A stretch of 64,000 nt of DNA from Blautia hansenii DSM 20583 (GCF_002222595.2 NZ_CP022413.2:1194001-1258000); one strand, 5' to 3'; positions 33,810 through 43,759 are shown, numbered from the stretch's first letter. The notes: a model not told the origin generated them from the sequence alone. Translations and numbers: made by a program.

Positions 33810-36800
33810 ATGTCTACACCAGGAATTGGCGATCCATATTGGTATGAATGGTATGTGGGTTTAGAAAATATTATTGAAATGTTAAATGAAGATAGCGGCA
33901 TTAAATATGTGATATTTCAAGCTGAATTATATGATACGATTGATGATGTTGTAGTTGGCTATGAGAATCATGAAGAATATTGTTATCAAGTAAAACATGA
34001 GGTTGGATTGGAACAAAAATATAATCTCACTTTTGGGAAATTATTAGAAAACAAGGTAACAAGAAGAAAAGACGGTGAATATATGAAACCTAATCTTCTT
34101 CAAGCACTTGCCGAAGGATGGAAAAAAGCTAATGAGTCGGGAACAAATATGCTTATTCCGGTACTATATACCAATAGGAAGCTCGGAATAAATAAGACCA
34201 ATCGTGAATATAAAGGACAGACATATTCTGCATTACCGTTGGGAGAATTTATTACCGACATACAAAATAGAATAGAATGTATAGCAGAATTAAAGGCTAT
34301 TGAATTTAAAACCGAAGAGACAGATATAAGGTTACAGTATCTTGAGTTTTATGATGCTTTTGAAATGGAAGATAGTGAGATTTTAGATTTTTTGAAGGCT
34401 ATAAAGATAAAATCAGAAATGCATACTTTGGCAGAAATGGAAAAATCGATGCTTTCAAAAATGCAAGAATATTTTCATTGTTCTGATGAATTGGCAGGAG
34501 TCCTTTTTAGAAATCTTACTAGTCAACTCAGAATTTGGACAACAACCCGAAGAAGTAAGGAAAAAATTACAATAGAAGATGTATATAACGCATTGGCATT
34601 AAAACAGGAATATACAAATGATCTTCAACATCAGTTAGTTGCACCGTCTCCTTTTTTTGAAAGTAGAAAAGAATTTGTAAATCGGATTATTGAAGAAATT
34701 TATAAAACAGACAAAAAAGTGGTTTTTCTTTCAGGTGAACCAGGGTGTGGAAAAACAAGTGTTATAAGTTATCTGCAGAATAATTATAATTGTTTTGCGG
34801 CAAGATATCATACATTTAAGCCAATTTCTCCAGAACAACGATTCTATAATTCAGATGAAGGATTGTGTTTACAAGAAACGTTATGGGGAGAATTATTAAA
34901 TCAATTAAGAAGAAGATTAAAAGGACAGATAGCAAAATATAAAATTCCTGTTAGTAATGCATTATGCACTATTGAGGAACTTAGAAGAGAAGTATTAAGA
35001 ATTCTTGAGATATTGTACAAATCGGAAGGGAAAAAGGCTTGTCTTTGTATAGATGGTCTTGATCATGCTGCACGTTCAAAAGCAACAGTAACATTTATGT
35101 CTTCATTATTTCAGCCAGATGAGATTCCTGAAGGTGTTTGTTTTATAATTGTTGGACAGCCAGAAGAGATGTATGAAAACTATCCTATATGGTTAACTAA
35201 AAATAATCCGGATGTTTTGTATATGAATATGCCACGTCTTGTGTTTGAGGACGTTAAACAGTTTTTATATGTAAAAGGTATTTCAGCAGAACTGCAGAAT
35301 GATGGACTTGCACGAGCAATTTATGAAAAAACACAAGGTAATAACTTATCGGTAGTTTTTGCAATTGAGGAGCTTAAAAGAATTGTTAATATTGAAGATG
35401 CATTAAACTTATTGGATTCAGGTCATGTGAGTGGAGATGTTGAGCAATATTATGCGCATATATGGAATCATTTGAAAGGTAAAATACAAGAGTTAGGATT
35501 ACAGGTCAATTTTCCGGATATCGTAGTAGCGTCTGTTATACTATTACTTAATGGAAGAATAAAGACGGATATATTGGCCGATGCATTTAAAGATATAGAT
35601 TTATCTAAAAATGATTGGGATTATGTTTTTGATAGTTTATATCCTGTGATAAAAAGAAGTGAAAAAGATAATTCATATTATGTATTTCATAATGATTTTC
35701 GTGTGTTTTTAATGGGAATCATAAAGCGTAATAAAGCAAAATTCAAAGATATGTCATACAAGATGGCGATGTATTTTGTAAATGACTCTGATGAGGTTTT
35801 AGACAGATATGTTAATATTGTACCTTTATTATGTTGTGCGGAACGAGAGGATATAATTCCTCAGATTTTCACAGCAGAATTTGTTATTGGCGCTTTAGCT
35901 ACAGGAATATCAAGAAAATTACTCGAAAGATATGCACAACAAGCATATCAGAATGTCTGTCGAAATAAAAATTGGGATGAATTTCATGATGTATATCTTG
36001 CAATTTGCACAATTAAACAACATTATTCATATTTTGAATATTACGATATGAATTATGAGGTTAACGATGTGTCAGCAATGCAGCAGATATATCCTTTTGA
36101 AATTGTAAGCAAAAAATTAAGTCTTGGAACATTAGGCGAGTTTCTTGACGTGTTGACATTTATTAATCGTTTAATCAAGGATGGTGGTGATAAACACAGT
36201 AGTCGTATATCAACGGTATATGATTTATGGTTTAGTAACCTACTTCCGGAACAAGCAATTACGATTTTGTTAAAAGATGAAGAAATATCAGAAAATGTAT
36301 GGGATACTAATGGAATCTTTAATTTTATGAAGGTTTGGGGAAAAACGGCTGCATTCTTAGAAAAGTATGAGTGTTTAATTAAAAATGTTCAGGAGGGAGA
36401 AGGAGAGCAAGAACTATTAGCATTTAATGATGCGTTTTTTGACTATTATTTTTATGCTAAAAAATATAGTCAAGCAATTGAAATTGTGCAGACTGCTAGC
36501 ATTACATATGATTGTATAGAAAGTAAAATATTCCAAATGATGGAAGAGGGTTCTGTAAAGGACTACAAGGAAGTGATACAGGTGTTGGCAAAATCAAATA
36601 GAAATAATTCTTTAAATAAACTTGCACATGTATTATATGTTTTAAACGAAAAAGATAACGATGACTTAACCAATATTTTATTGGACTACAATATTAAATA
36701 TTTGTCAGATGACGAAACTTTTAGAATTGTTGTTGAATCAATTTTAGAAGCTGCACGAGATTGGAAAAATGATATAAATATCATATGTGGGCATTTGCTA

Positions 36801-39683
36801 AGAAGAATTCAAGTAGAGAAAAAGGATTATAATGAAAGAGAAAATGAATATTTGAAAATGCTCCTTAGAGTATGTGCGGTTATTGGACGACACATAATTA
36901 ATGATTTTAATCTTGAGGAAAGTGAAAAGAGAATAATTCAAACTTTTTTTCAGACATATATTTTTCGTACTTTCGATTTTAGTAAAGCGTATAGAACAAT
37001 CGCATATTGTTTGTGTAATATGAAATGTATATCTATATCTTTGGGCGAAAAAGTATATGCAGATATGATTAAAGAAGCTTTGTTTAATTACTCGAATTTA
37101 GGTCAGTATTGTAAAACAATTTATCTTAGGTATTTGAAGAAAACAGGATATTTTGAAATAATAAAGGAATATTTCTCGGAATTGTATGGACAAGATGGAA
37201 GCAGACTGGTTACACACGATCAATATAAGGATATGTTCTTTCATTTTTATGATTTTGCTGTTGATGTTTTTCCTGAATTGTGCAGGGATATACGAGATAA
37301 GATGAAATGGAATGTGGTTGGTTATACAGGACATAAAGAATATGCTCTTGATGGTCCCAAAACTGTACTGGAAAAATTATTAAAAGAGAAACCGCAGTTA
37401 TGGGAAACAGAAGGAGTAAAATTATACGCGTTGTCTAATGTTGCAGATATTGCATCGGGAAATAGAGTTGCCGGTGAAATTGAAAATATAATAAGCAGAG
37501 CAGCAATTAAAAGTGGTGTTGCGGATTATTGGAAATGGCACCATTATGATTCGGATATTACATATTCATTACATACTTTATATACTCAAATTTTTGATAT
37601 AATATCAACAGTAAAGAGTGCAGGCGAATTGCTGGATGTTTGGCTATATTCATGTGGAATACAATCTTGGTATCGTCAAGATGATAGAATTGGAATAGAA
37701 AGCATATATTTTAAGTGTATCAAAAAGGCAAAAGAAATAGGGTATGATTCGTTCGAAGAAGATTGTTATCGATATACGCCGTCATACGTTGATATCTGCC
37801 TGCATAGAGGCGTAGTTGCTAATTATACGACCAAAGAGAGTGAATTTGATAGGCGGTGGAAAAAAGAAATTGAAGAATCTATTGAAATGATTGATTTGCT
37901 TCCGGCATCAGAGTTGTTAGAATGTATCTTATATCAGAAGAATGATTCTCATGTCTGGAAGAAGATAAATAGAGCTCTGGCGCGTTTGGATGAAGAAGGA
38001 TTACTTACTGTCGAAACAGCAGACACTATTTTGGAGTCGGTAATTAATAAGATGTTTCAATATACTTGGGAGCATTATGGATGTACTGAAGTATTGGAAC
38101 GGTTGTTAGCAATCTTAGGGGAGAATGCGTCATGGAGATTAGCTGAGAGTATTGTGTTGTATCTTAATGAAGACCATTATTATGCATCGACATCAAACAT
38201 GTTCTTTATTTTAAAAAGGAATTATGACAAATTTGATTTACAAGATATGTTTTGTAAAGAAGTTGCATCTGAGTATGCATGGGTTAGTGGAAATGGACAC
38301 ATCAAGTTGCAATGTGAAAATAATGCAATTAATGAGTTTAATATGATACCAGATAATCTTCAAGAAGCACTATTTACGATTCTTCTTGAAAATCTTAGTT
38401 TTGGAAATATTCATCGAATGGAAATTGCGTTACCTGCAATATATAATATGTGTCAAAAATCTAAAGAGTTATTTTTAACTATTTTAAAAACATGGGATAG
38501 CTTGTCTGAACATGCAAAAGAGTCACTCATGCTGTGTGGTGTAAGATGGGCGAGAGAACAAACAGAAGGATTTGAAATTATTGTGCCGATGTTAGAAAAA
38601 ATATATGAAAATAGCAATGTGCTTTCGATTAAATATATATTGCATACTGTGCTTAATCTTCATTATAAAAGCATAGGAAAAGAAGGGATAAATCTTTCTT
38701 TTGCTACGGAATCTGCAAATGATACTGGATATCAAAATATTCTTTCGTATTTGCATAAAGGAGAAGTAGATAGTAGTACAAAGTTCTTTTTGCAATTATT
38801 GAATAATTTTGAAGATGTTGAAGATTTATACCGAAAAATGCCGTTATATAAAGAAGATTCTGAATGTAAATTTCCAGGTTATAATCGGGATGGAGACAGT
38901 ATATGTTTTGCTGTTAATAAACGTAATATAAGCCATCAAATTCTTTATGGAGAAGAGCGCGGAAGGCGATGGGACTATATACCCGTGCATATAAAAAAAC
39001 AATGGTTACTACAAATGGATGATGCATATTTAATGACGTCTATACCACAGATTTCGTATAATGCTTGTTGGGATGTGGAAGCTTCTTTGAAAAAATATAA
39101 CAACGAACATAACAATAAAGAGATTGAAAAAATATGTGGTCATATATGCATGCATGAAATTCATTCAGACGAAGTTGTTATTGGAGCTGTTTTATGGTAT
39201 CCGTTCAATCAGCGTGATGGTTTAATATATACCATGGTAAGTAAAGTTTTGACAAAAACGGAGATGTTTATAGATAAGCATATATTACCAGCTTTTATTA
39301 ACTATTCGATGTTATATGATGAAGAATTCTATTTTGAATTATATGATGAATCTATATCGAAAGGCGGAATTTCCTTATTAAGAGAATGTGTAGGCACTGC
39401 ATTATGGTATTATAATAATCCGATGTTGTGTCCGACAAATATATTGCGTAATGAATTAGAATTAATATCTGATCCTAAAAACCCGTTCAAATGGTACGAT
39501 AATAAGGGAGATGTTGCGTTACGTTATGAAAGAATTGTAAATCCAACAAGAGAATTGATTCAGCAGTATTATATAAGACAACCTATTTTGAGTAGATGGA
39601 TTTGCAAAAAAGAAATTTTAAACGATTGGTTAGAGGGCAATAAGTTGCACTTGAAATATGCAACTGAATTAAAACAGATGTAA
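33810..39683 (+). CDS. Giant nuclease-STAND NTPase, Avs-like antiphage protein
   Basis: A 1957-residue protein. Residues 1 to about 200 are a Cap4/DUF4297-like dsDNA nuclease domain (GDPYWYEWYVG, then D45-D46 and the Q60-x-K62 of CYQVKHE, a PD-(D/E)xK site). A STAND ATPase follows, with Walker A GEPGCGKTS (309-317) and Walker B LCIDGLDHA (412-420). The remaining roughly 1400 residues are helical and repeat-like, as in Avs sensor domains. Known Avs proteins bind a phage protein through this part, tetramerise and cut DNA. AAAGGAG precedes the ATG. It is a single-gene unit between integrase remnants, with a terminator after it. Confidence 0.82.
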   Translation: MSTPGIGDPYWYEWYVGLENIIEMLNEDSGIKYVIFQAELYDTIDDVVVGYENHEEYCYQVKHEVGLEQKYNLTFGKLLENKVTRRKDGEYMKPNLLQALAEGWKKANESGTNMLIPVLYTNRKLGINKTNREYKGQTYSALPLGEFITDIQNRIECIAELKAIEFKTEETDIRLQYLEFYDAFEMEDSEILDFLKAIKIKSEMHTLAEMEKSMLSKMQEYFHCSDELAGVLFRNLTSQLRIWTTTRRSKEKITIEDVYNALALKQEYTNDLQHQLVAPSPFFESRKEFVNRIIEEIYKTDKKVVFLSGEPGCGKTSVISYLQNNYNCFAARYHTFKPISPEQRFYNSDEGLCLQETLWGELLNQLRRRLKGQIAKYKIPVSNALCTIEELRREVLRILEILYKSEGKKACLCIDGLDHAARSKATVTFMSSLFQPDEIPEGVCFIIVGQPEEMYENYPIWLTKNNPDVLYMNMPRLVFEDVKQFLYVKGISAELQNDGLARAIYEKTQGNNLSVVFAIEELKRIVNIEDALNLLDSGHVSGDVEQYYAHIWNHLKGKIQELGLQVNFPDIVVASVILLLNGRIKTDILADAFKDIDLSKNDWDYVFDSLYPVIKRSEKDNSYYVFHNDFRVFLMGIIKRNKAKFKDMSYKMAMYFVNDSDEVLDRYVNIVPLLCCAEREDIIPQIFTAEFVIGALATGISRKLLERYAQQAYQNVCRNKNWDEFHDVYLAICTIKQHYSYFEYYDMNYEVNDVSAMQQIYPFEIVSKKLSLGTLGEFLDVLTFINRLIKDGGDKHSSRISTVYDLWFSNLLPEQAITILLKDEEISENVWDTNGIFNFMKVWGKTAAFLEKYECLIKNVQEGEGEQELLAFNDAFFDYYFYAKKYSQAIEIVQTASITYDCIESKIFQMMEEGSVKDYKEVIQVLAKSNRNNSLNKLAHVLYVLNEKDNDDLTNILLDYNIKYLSDDETFRIVVESILEAARDWKNDINIICGHLLRRIQVEKKDYNERENEYLKMLLRVCAVIGRHIINDFNLEESEKRIIQTFFQTYIFRTFDFSKAYRTIAYCLCNMKCISISLGEKVYADMIKEALFNYSNLGQYCKTIYLRYLKKTGYFEIIKEYFSELYGQDGSRLVTHDQYKDMFFHFYDFAVDVFPELCRDIRDKMKWNVVGYTGHKEYALDGPKTVLEKLLKEKPQLWETEGVKLYALSNVADIASGNRVAGEIENIISRAAIKSGVADYWKWHHYDSDITYSLHTLYTQIFDIISTVKSAGELLDVWLYSCGIQSWYRQDDRIGIESIYFKCIKKAKEIGYDSFEEDCYRYTPSYVDICLHRGVVANYTTKESEFDRRWKKEIEESIEMIDLLPASELLECILYQKNDSHVWKKINRALARLDEEGLLTVETADTILESVINKMFQYTWEHYGCTEVLERLLAILGENASWRLAESIVLYLNEDHYYASTSNMFFILKRNYDKFDLQDMFCKEVASEYAWVSGNGHIKLQCENNAINEFNMIPDNLQEALFTILLENLSFGNIHRMEIALPAIYNMCQKSKELFLTILKTWDSLSEHAKESLMLCGVRWAREQTEGFEIIVPMLEKIYENSNVLSIKYILHTVLNLHYKSIGKEGINLSFATESANDTGYQNILSYLHKGEVDSSTKFFLQLLNNFEDVEDLYRKMPLYKEDSECKFPGYNRDGDSICFAVNKRNISHQILYGEERGRRWDYIPVHIKKQWLLQMDDAYLMTSIPQISYNACWDVEASLKKYNNEHNNKEIEKICGHICMHEIHSDEVVIGAVLWYPFNQRDGLIYTMVSKVLTKTEMFIDKHILPAFINYSMLYDEEFYFELYDESISKGGISLLRECVGTALWYYNNPMLCPTNILRNELELISDPKNPFKWYDNKGDVALRYERIVNPTRELIQQYYIRQPILSRWICKKEILNDWLEGNKLHLKYATELKQM

Positions 39684-39734
39684 TAAAGGAGAAGTCAAAA
39701 ATGTTTTGAAATATATGGATTTTCCATAGAAACC

Positions 39735-39789
39735 AAGCCTCTTTCATGGTATATTAACAGTATGCTATGGCAGAGGCTTCTCCGTTTTT
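39735..39789 (+). terminator. Terminator after the nuclease-STAND gene
   Basis: AAGCCTCT (39735-39742) pairs with AGAGGCTT (39772-39779) across a partly structured loop, followed by TCCGTTTTT. Confidence 0.65.
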
Positions 39790-39903
39790 AGGAGGAAATT
39801 TCTATGAAAACAGAAAGAAGAGATCACAGGAACCGACTTTTAGTAAACGCAAAATAGCGAGTACCTTGACATTTTTAGGCGGCTGCTTTGCAGCCACCGA
39901 TAT

Positions 39904-41523
39904 TTAAGCTTTGCGAATCCCTGCCGGAAGTTTTTCTGACCAGGGCAGAAGATCTTCCAGAAAAGAACAGTCCTTATCATTCATGTGTTTCGGAATCTCT
40001 TCCAAGAGATGCTGCACATAATCAAAAGGTTTCAGATTATTGGCTTTTGCAGTTTCTACAATACTGTAAATAATTGCGGAAGATTTGGCTCCATGAATCG
40101 TATCGATCATCTGCCAATTCTTCTTTCCAATACAAAAACCTCGGATTGCCCTTTCGGATGCATTATTATCAATCGGAACATCTCCGTCTGTAAGAAATAC
40201 CCGGAGATATTTTTCCTGATTTCGTGCATATCTAACGGCATCACCAAATTTGTCCTTTTTGGACACATTTATGGTTTTCAGGTACGCAAAAAAAGCATCC
40301 ACAAGAGGTTTGATAACCGCCTGTCGCTGTTTCAGTCGTTCATCAGAAGAAAGGTCATTCAATTTCCCTTCTTCCCGATAGATTGCCTGAATCTGTTTCA
40401 TCAGCAGAAATGCATTGGATTCCTTTTGGGATGGTTTGGGAATCAGCTTCAAAGCTTCATCAAATCTGCGGCGACAGTGCACCCAGCATCCAGCAATGGT
40501 CAGTTCTTCCAATTCTTTTTCTAAAGTATGGTAGACCTGATAACCATCTGTTACACAGATGCCATCGTATCCTTTCAGGAATTCCCGTGGATGGGATGCA
40601 TTTCTTGTCTGCTGGTATTCATACAGGACAATCTGCCGGTCTTGATACAGATGACCAGAACGGTATACCCACATCCAGCTTTTGCTTCCGGCTTTGCGTC
40701 CGTCATGGTTTACAAGCAACGGCGTCTCGTCTGCCTGGATCACATGATAGAAATACAATTCTTCATGAAGATGATCATAAAGGATCGAGAGATATTCCTC
40801 TGCCAAACGTATGCACCAGTTTGCCATGTTCTGCCTTGTGATCTGCAGGCCATAACGCTGGAATTCCTGCTCTAACCGATAGAGAGGAACTGCATTCACA
40901 TACTTTCCATTGATGATCGCAGCTCCAAGAGATGGTGATACCAAACTTCCATGCAGTAATGCTTTTGGATGGTCTGCTTTGACCATGTGCTCATCTGTTT
41001 TGCTGGCATACACACCGATGTGATGTTCTTCTACCTCTACCCTCGCAGGTACAAAATGATATTTTTTGGAAATGGCATCCGGTAACTGTTTCCACCCATT
41101 GACACCGAATTCTATTTCCAATTCCTCCTCTGACAGATAATGGTCAATCCGTCTGACCGTAAGTCCGGAAAGATCTGATTCTTTCTTTCCCTTACGCTTT
41201 GGCTGTTTTGGAGATTTGAGTTCCAGCTCATCAGGTTCTTTTTCATTGAGATCGTAGACAGCTTCCGCTTCATTGAAAAAAACAATAGTGCCGTCTACTT
41301 CTTGAAAACAGATCTGGCTGGTATCTTCCATTTTTTCAGATGACCTTCCAAAACGGTTCTGCTTACCAAGGATTACCTGTTCCATCAGAAGCTGCATTTT
41401 TTCATTCGATGCGTGAAGCTCCTTTGTTATGGCTTCCAATTGTTCCTGCTGTTGTAAAAGAAGCTGGATAAGAAACGACTTATCAACACTATTTAATTGT
41501 TCCTCCGTATACTTAACTGCCAT
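39904..41523 (-). CDS. tnpC: IS66 transposase (TnpC)
   Basis: A 539-residue IS66 transposase. It has an N-terminal coiled coil (LLLQQQEQLEAITKELHASN), a zinc-finger/helix-turn-helix middle, and a DDE catalytic region (VIQADETPLLVNHDG, VTDGYQ, and the late NNASERAIRG segment with the glutamate). ATG 41523 is chosen with GTGAGG upstream; the TTG two codons earlier is unnecessary. It appears full length. Confidence 0.93.
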   Translation of the reverse strand: MAVKYTEEQLNSVDKSFLIQLLLQQQEQLEAITKELHASNEKMQLLMEQVILGKQNRFGRSSEKMEDTSQICFQEVDGTIVFFNEAEAVYDLNEKEPDELELKSPKQPKRKGKKESDLSGLTVRRIDHYLSEEELEIEFGVNGWKQLPDAISKKYHFVPARVEVEEHHIGVYASKTDEHMVKADHPKALLHGSLVSPSLGAAIINGKYVNAVPLYRLEQEFQRYGLQITRQNMANWCIRLAEEYLSILYDHLHEELYFYHVIQADETPLLVNHDGRKAGSKSWMWVYRSGHLYQDRQIVLYEYQQTRNASHPREFLKGYDGICVTDGYQVYHTLEKELEELTIAGCWVHCRRRFDEALKLIPKPSQKESNAFLLMKQIQAIYREEGKLNDLSSDERLKQRQAVIKPLVDAFFAYLKTINVSKKDKFGDAVRYARNQEKYLRVFLTDGDVPIDNNASERAIRGFCIGKKNWQMIDTIHGAKSSAIIYSIVETAKANNLKPFDYVQHLLEEIPKHMNDKDCSFLEDLLPWSEKLPAGIRKA

Positions 41524-41611
41524 AACCAAACCTCACTTTCCTGAGTGCTATTATAGCAGAACCAACGGTTTTTGGCTATTTTTGAATTCTGTCACCTTCG
41601 TCATTTTGACA

Positions 41612-41678
41612 GTGGATAACAGTCATGAATACCTGAAAATAAAAGCCTGAATTTCAGATATTTATGACTGTTATCCAC
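41612..41678. repeat. Large near-perfect hairpin between tnpB and tnpC
   Basis: GTGGATAACAGTCAT (41612-41626) and its complement (41664-41678) begin arms of about 29 bases with few mismatches around a short loop. It occupies the 286-bp untranslated gap before tnpC on the minus strand and could act as an attenuator limiting transposase expression. The rest of the gap shows nothing recognisable. Confidence 0.7.
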
Positions 41679-41815
41679 AATCTGAAAAGTTTTGGAATCA
41701 GGAGTATATAGAAACTCACAGAAAACTTTCAGGATGTGAATAACTTTAAATTTTATATTGCACAGGGTGATTTATCATGGATGAAAGCAATTTTATTTTC
41801 TACGTTTTGCACAAA

Positions 41816-42178
41816 TCACAAGGAGAATTCTGGACAGGAGATTTCTTCTATGGGATGTCTGGCAACGATTTCCAGACCTTGCATTAACATTTGATACTGG
41901 TCTGCACTAATTTCCAGTGCTTCTTCTTGTGTACGGGGCCAGCGGAAGTTTCCGTTTTCAATCCGCTTGTACAGAAGTAGAAATCCATCGCCCTCCCAGA
42001 TAAGCCCTTTTATCCGATCTGTACGTTTGCCGCAAAATAAAAATAATGTATTCTTATCGTAAGGATCAAGCTGGAACTGAAAACGTATGATTCTGGCCAA
42101 GCCATCGATCCCTCTGCGCAGATCCGTAAATCCAGTCGCCAGATATACTTTTTTGAACCCGGAGCCATCATTGAGCAT
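41816..42178 (-). CDS. tnpB: IS66 accessory protein TnpB (Orf2)
   Basis: A 120-residue IS66 Orf2 protein with the family signature KKVYLATGFTDLRRGIDGLA followed by LFLFCGKRTDRIKGLIWEGD. It is needed for efficient IS66 transposition together with TnpA and TnpC. It overlaps tnpA by 11 bases. Full length. Confidence 0.93.
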   Translation of the reverse strand: MLNDGSGFKKVYLATGFTDLRRGIDGLARIIRFQFQLDPYDKNTLFLFCGKRTDRIKGLIWEGDGFLLLYKRIENGNFRWPRTQEEALEISADQYQMLMQGLEIVARHPIEEISCPEFSL

Positions 42179-42533
42179 TGCCGAGCACTCCCAAAAGTGT
42201 TTTTAAAAATGAATCAGATGCCTGTTCGGTAATTTCCAGAGTGAGGTTGTTTCTGCCTCTAATCAAGGCAATGATTTTATACTCCGCTGCCATATTTACC
42301 GGCTGGATTGCAGAAGAGGGAACTTCTACAAATGTTTGTGTATGATCCGCTGTTTTCAGATAAGCCTCACGAACTTTCCGGAGTCTCCAGTAATAACTTG
42401 CTTTTGTAATGTCGTGTAGTTGACACCATTCATCGATTTTCATTCCTTGCGGACGGTTTTGGCAGTCCCTGACCATGTCAGCCCATTCGCTCAGACGGGT
42501 TTGCTGTGCAACTAAACTTGTATGAGATTTCAT
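42168..42533 (-). CDS. tnpA: IS66 accessory protein TnpA (Orf1)
   Basis: A 121-residue IS66 Orf1 protein. The N-terminal helix-turn-helix region contains RLSEWADMVRDCQNRPQGMK and WCQLHDITKASYYWRLRKVR. A C-terminal beta part follows. AGGAGG eight bases upstream of the ATG at 42533 is its ribosome site. First gene of the IS66 operon. Confidence 0.9.
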   Translation of the reverse strand: MKSHTSLVAQQTRLSEWADMVRDCQNRPQGMKIDEWCQLHDITKASYYWRLRKVREAYLKTADHTQTFVEVPSSAIQPVNMAAEYKIIALIRGRNNLTLEITEQASDSFLKTLLGVLGNAQ

Positions 42534-42900
42534 AACTCACCTCCTGTAGCAAAGTCAAAAAAGTTGAGTACTAAACTATTTGGACTTTGTAGTGATGAGT
42601 CTATTATCTCACATCGGATGATTTTGAACAGGTACTCGCTATTTTGCGTTTACGACTTTTAAGAGAAGGGGAGAGCCAATGCAAAGATGGTAGATATCGT
42701 TACACATACTACGAAAACGGAAAGCAGAAAGCAATCTACAGCTGGAAACTGGAAGCAAAGGACAAACTTCCGGTAGGTAAAAAGGATTGTGTCGCGCTGC
42801 GAATACAGATTGAAAATCTGCAAAAAAAACAGTTACTGTACGGAAGATATTCCGAAAGCAGTTATACGGTCCTGGATTTAGTAGAACGTTATATCAGATA

Positions 42901-43323
42901 TTTGCTGTAGATAAAGATGCTAAGATTGCAATTGTCAGTGCAGATAAGGATTATCGGTCAGTACTAGATTATTGGACTCCAAGATTATCCGTGCCGAATC
43001 AGCTGGTTCGTTGCAAGACACTTGCTAAGGCAATTAGCCATGTGAATGGAGAAGGTGCAAGAAAGACCCTTGTAAATGAGAGAATGAAGATTCTTGACCT
43101 GCAGACAGAGTATGGTAGGTATGAGGAACGTAAGAGGATTGTAAACGAGATTACAGTGTTGTTCGCCGGGACAGATTATGAAGCATTGATTTCACAAATA
43201 GTCGACATGGTTATTTCAACTGACAAACCTAAAATCTTATATCTTACTTCTTTGAAGTCTTTTGGTAAAAAGGATGGCACAGAAGTGTATAGAAAAATAA
43301 AAAATTCCGCTATAAGTGTTTAG
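42901..43323 (+). pseudogene. 3' fragment of a possible PIN/NYN-like nuclease gene
   Basis: From 42901, directly after the integrase homology breaks off, an open frame reads FAVDKDAKIAIVSADKDYRS and continues to a stop at 43323. The segment IVSADKDYRSVLDYW resembles the C-terminal part of PIN/NYN-like nuclease domains (an aspartate-rich strand after IVS). No start codon with a ribosome site precedes it; the ATG at 42991 is internal. It is coupled to the next gene (TAGGAGG). The family call is tentative. Confidence 0.4.
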
Positions 43324-43334
43324 GAGGTCAGATG

Positions 43335-43625
43335 ATGAGAAACTATGTAAAGATTGAGAAGAAATCATTATTGTATAATTACTATGCTTACATTGATATC
43401 GAGGATCTTCTTGCAGACAGTATCTTTATTCAAGAGAAACTTAGAGTGTTCTTTGGTAAAACCGGAAGGAAGCAGGACAGCCAATATGTAGTTGTACTGT
43501 GTAAGGTTTGGAAGTGGGACGCAGAGAAGTTTGTTCGTGCAATGGAGATATTTTATAATAAACTGTTGCTGCTTGGACATGGAGAGTGTGTGAATTTCTT
43601 TGAAGAACTTGGTATGAGAGAGTAG
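43335..43625 (+). CDS. Hypothetical protein downstream of the PIN-like fragment
   Basis: A 96-residue protein with no recognised domain (segments KKSLLYNYYAYIDIEDLLAD and CKVWKWDAEKFVRAMEIFYN). AGGAGG at 43323-43328 favours ATG 43335 over 43332. It probably formed an operon with the truncated gene before it. A UUCG-type hairpin (GCCCCGGC/GCTGGGGC, 43641-43660) follows without a T tract. Confidence 0.5.
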   Translation: MRNYVKIEKKSLLYNYYAYIDIEDLLADSIFIQEKLRVFFGKTGRKQDSQYVVVLCKVWKWDAEKFVRAMEIFYNKLLLLGHGECVNFFEELGMRE

Positions 43626-43717
43626 CATGTTGTATGGAATGCCCCGGCTTCGGCTGGGGCAGTTCTAAGTAGAAGAATAAAGAAGACGATATAATATATT
43701 ACAAGTAGAAAAAGCAA

Positions 43718-43759
43718 CCAACAGTTGCTTGCAGGGCAAGTGCTAGTTGGTAGATTTTT
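43718..43759 (+). terminator. Terminator-like hairpin
   Basis: Outer arms CCAAC (43718-43722) and GTTGG (43746-43750) enclose an inner CTTGC/GCAAG helix and are followed by TAGATTTTT. It separates the hypothetical gene from the XRE regulator. Confidence 0.5.

Larger units (their letters stand above)
39843..42653 (-). mobile_element. IS66-family insertion sequence, complete, with 8-bp target duplication
   Basis: Terminal inverted repeats GTAAACGCAAAATAGCGAG (from 39843) and the complement ending at 42653 bound a 2811-bp element with tnpA, tnpB and tnpC on the minus strand. The flanks repeat GACTTTTA (39835-39842 and 42654-42661), the 8-bp duplication typical of IS66. All three genes look intact. 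Confidence 0.95.
39804..42900 (+). pseudogene. Tn916-type integrase N terminus, split by IS66 and truncated
   Basis: ATG at 39804, with GGAGG at 39791-39795, encodes MKTERRDHRNRLL up to the IS66 insertion. After removal of the IS and one copy of its target duplication, the frame continues at 42662 with REGESQCKDGRYRYTYY and YSWKLEAKDKLPVGKKDC to LDLVERYI. This is the arm-binding N-terminal domain of a Tn916-family integrase. Homology stops near residue 95, where sequence from an unrelated gene begins. The core-binding and catalytic domains are gone. Confidence 0.85.

Noticed and set aside
40383..40875. Plus-strand open frames of 115-152 codons inside the IS66 transposase gene
   Set aside because: They are antisense to the well-supported tnpC frame, lack ribosome sites and resemble no protein.
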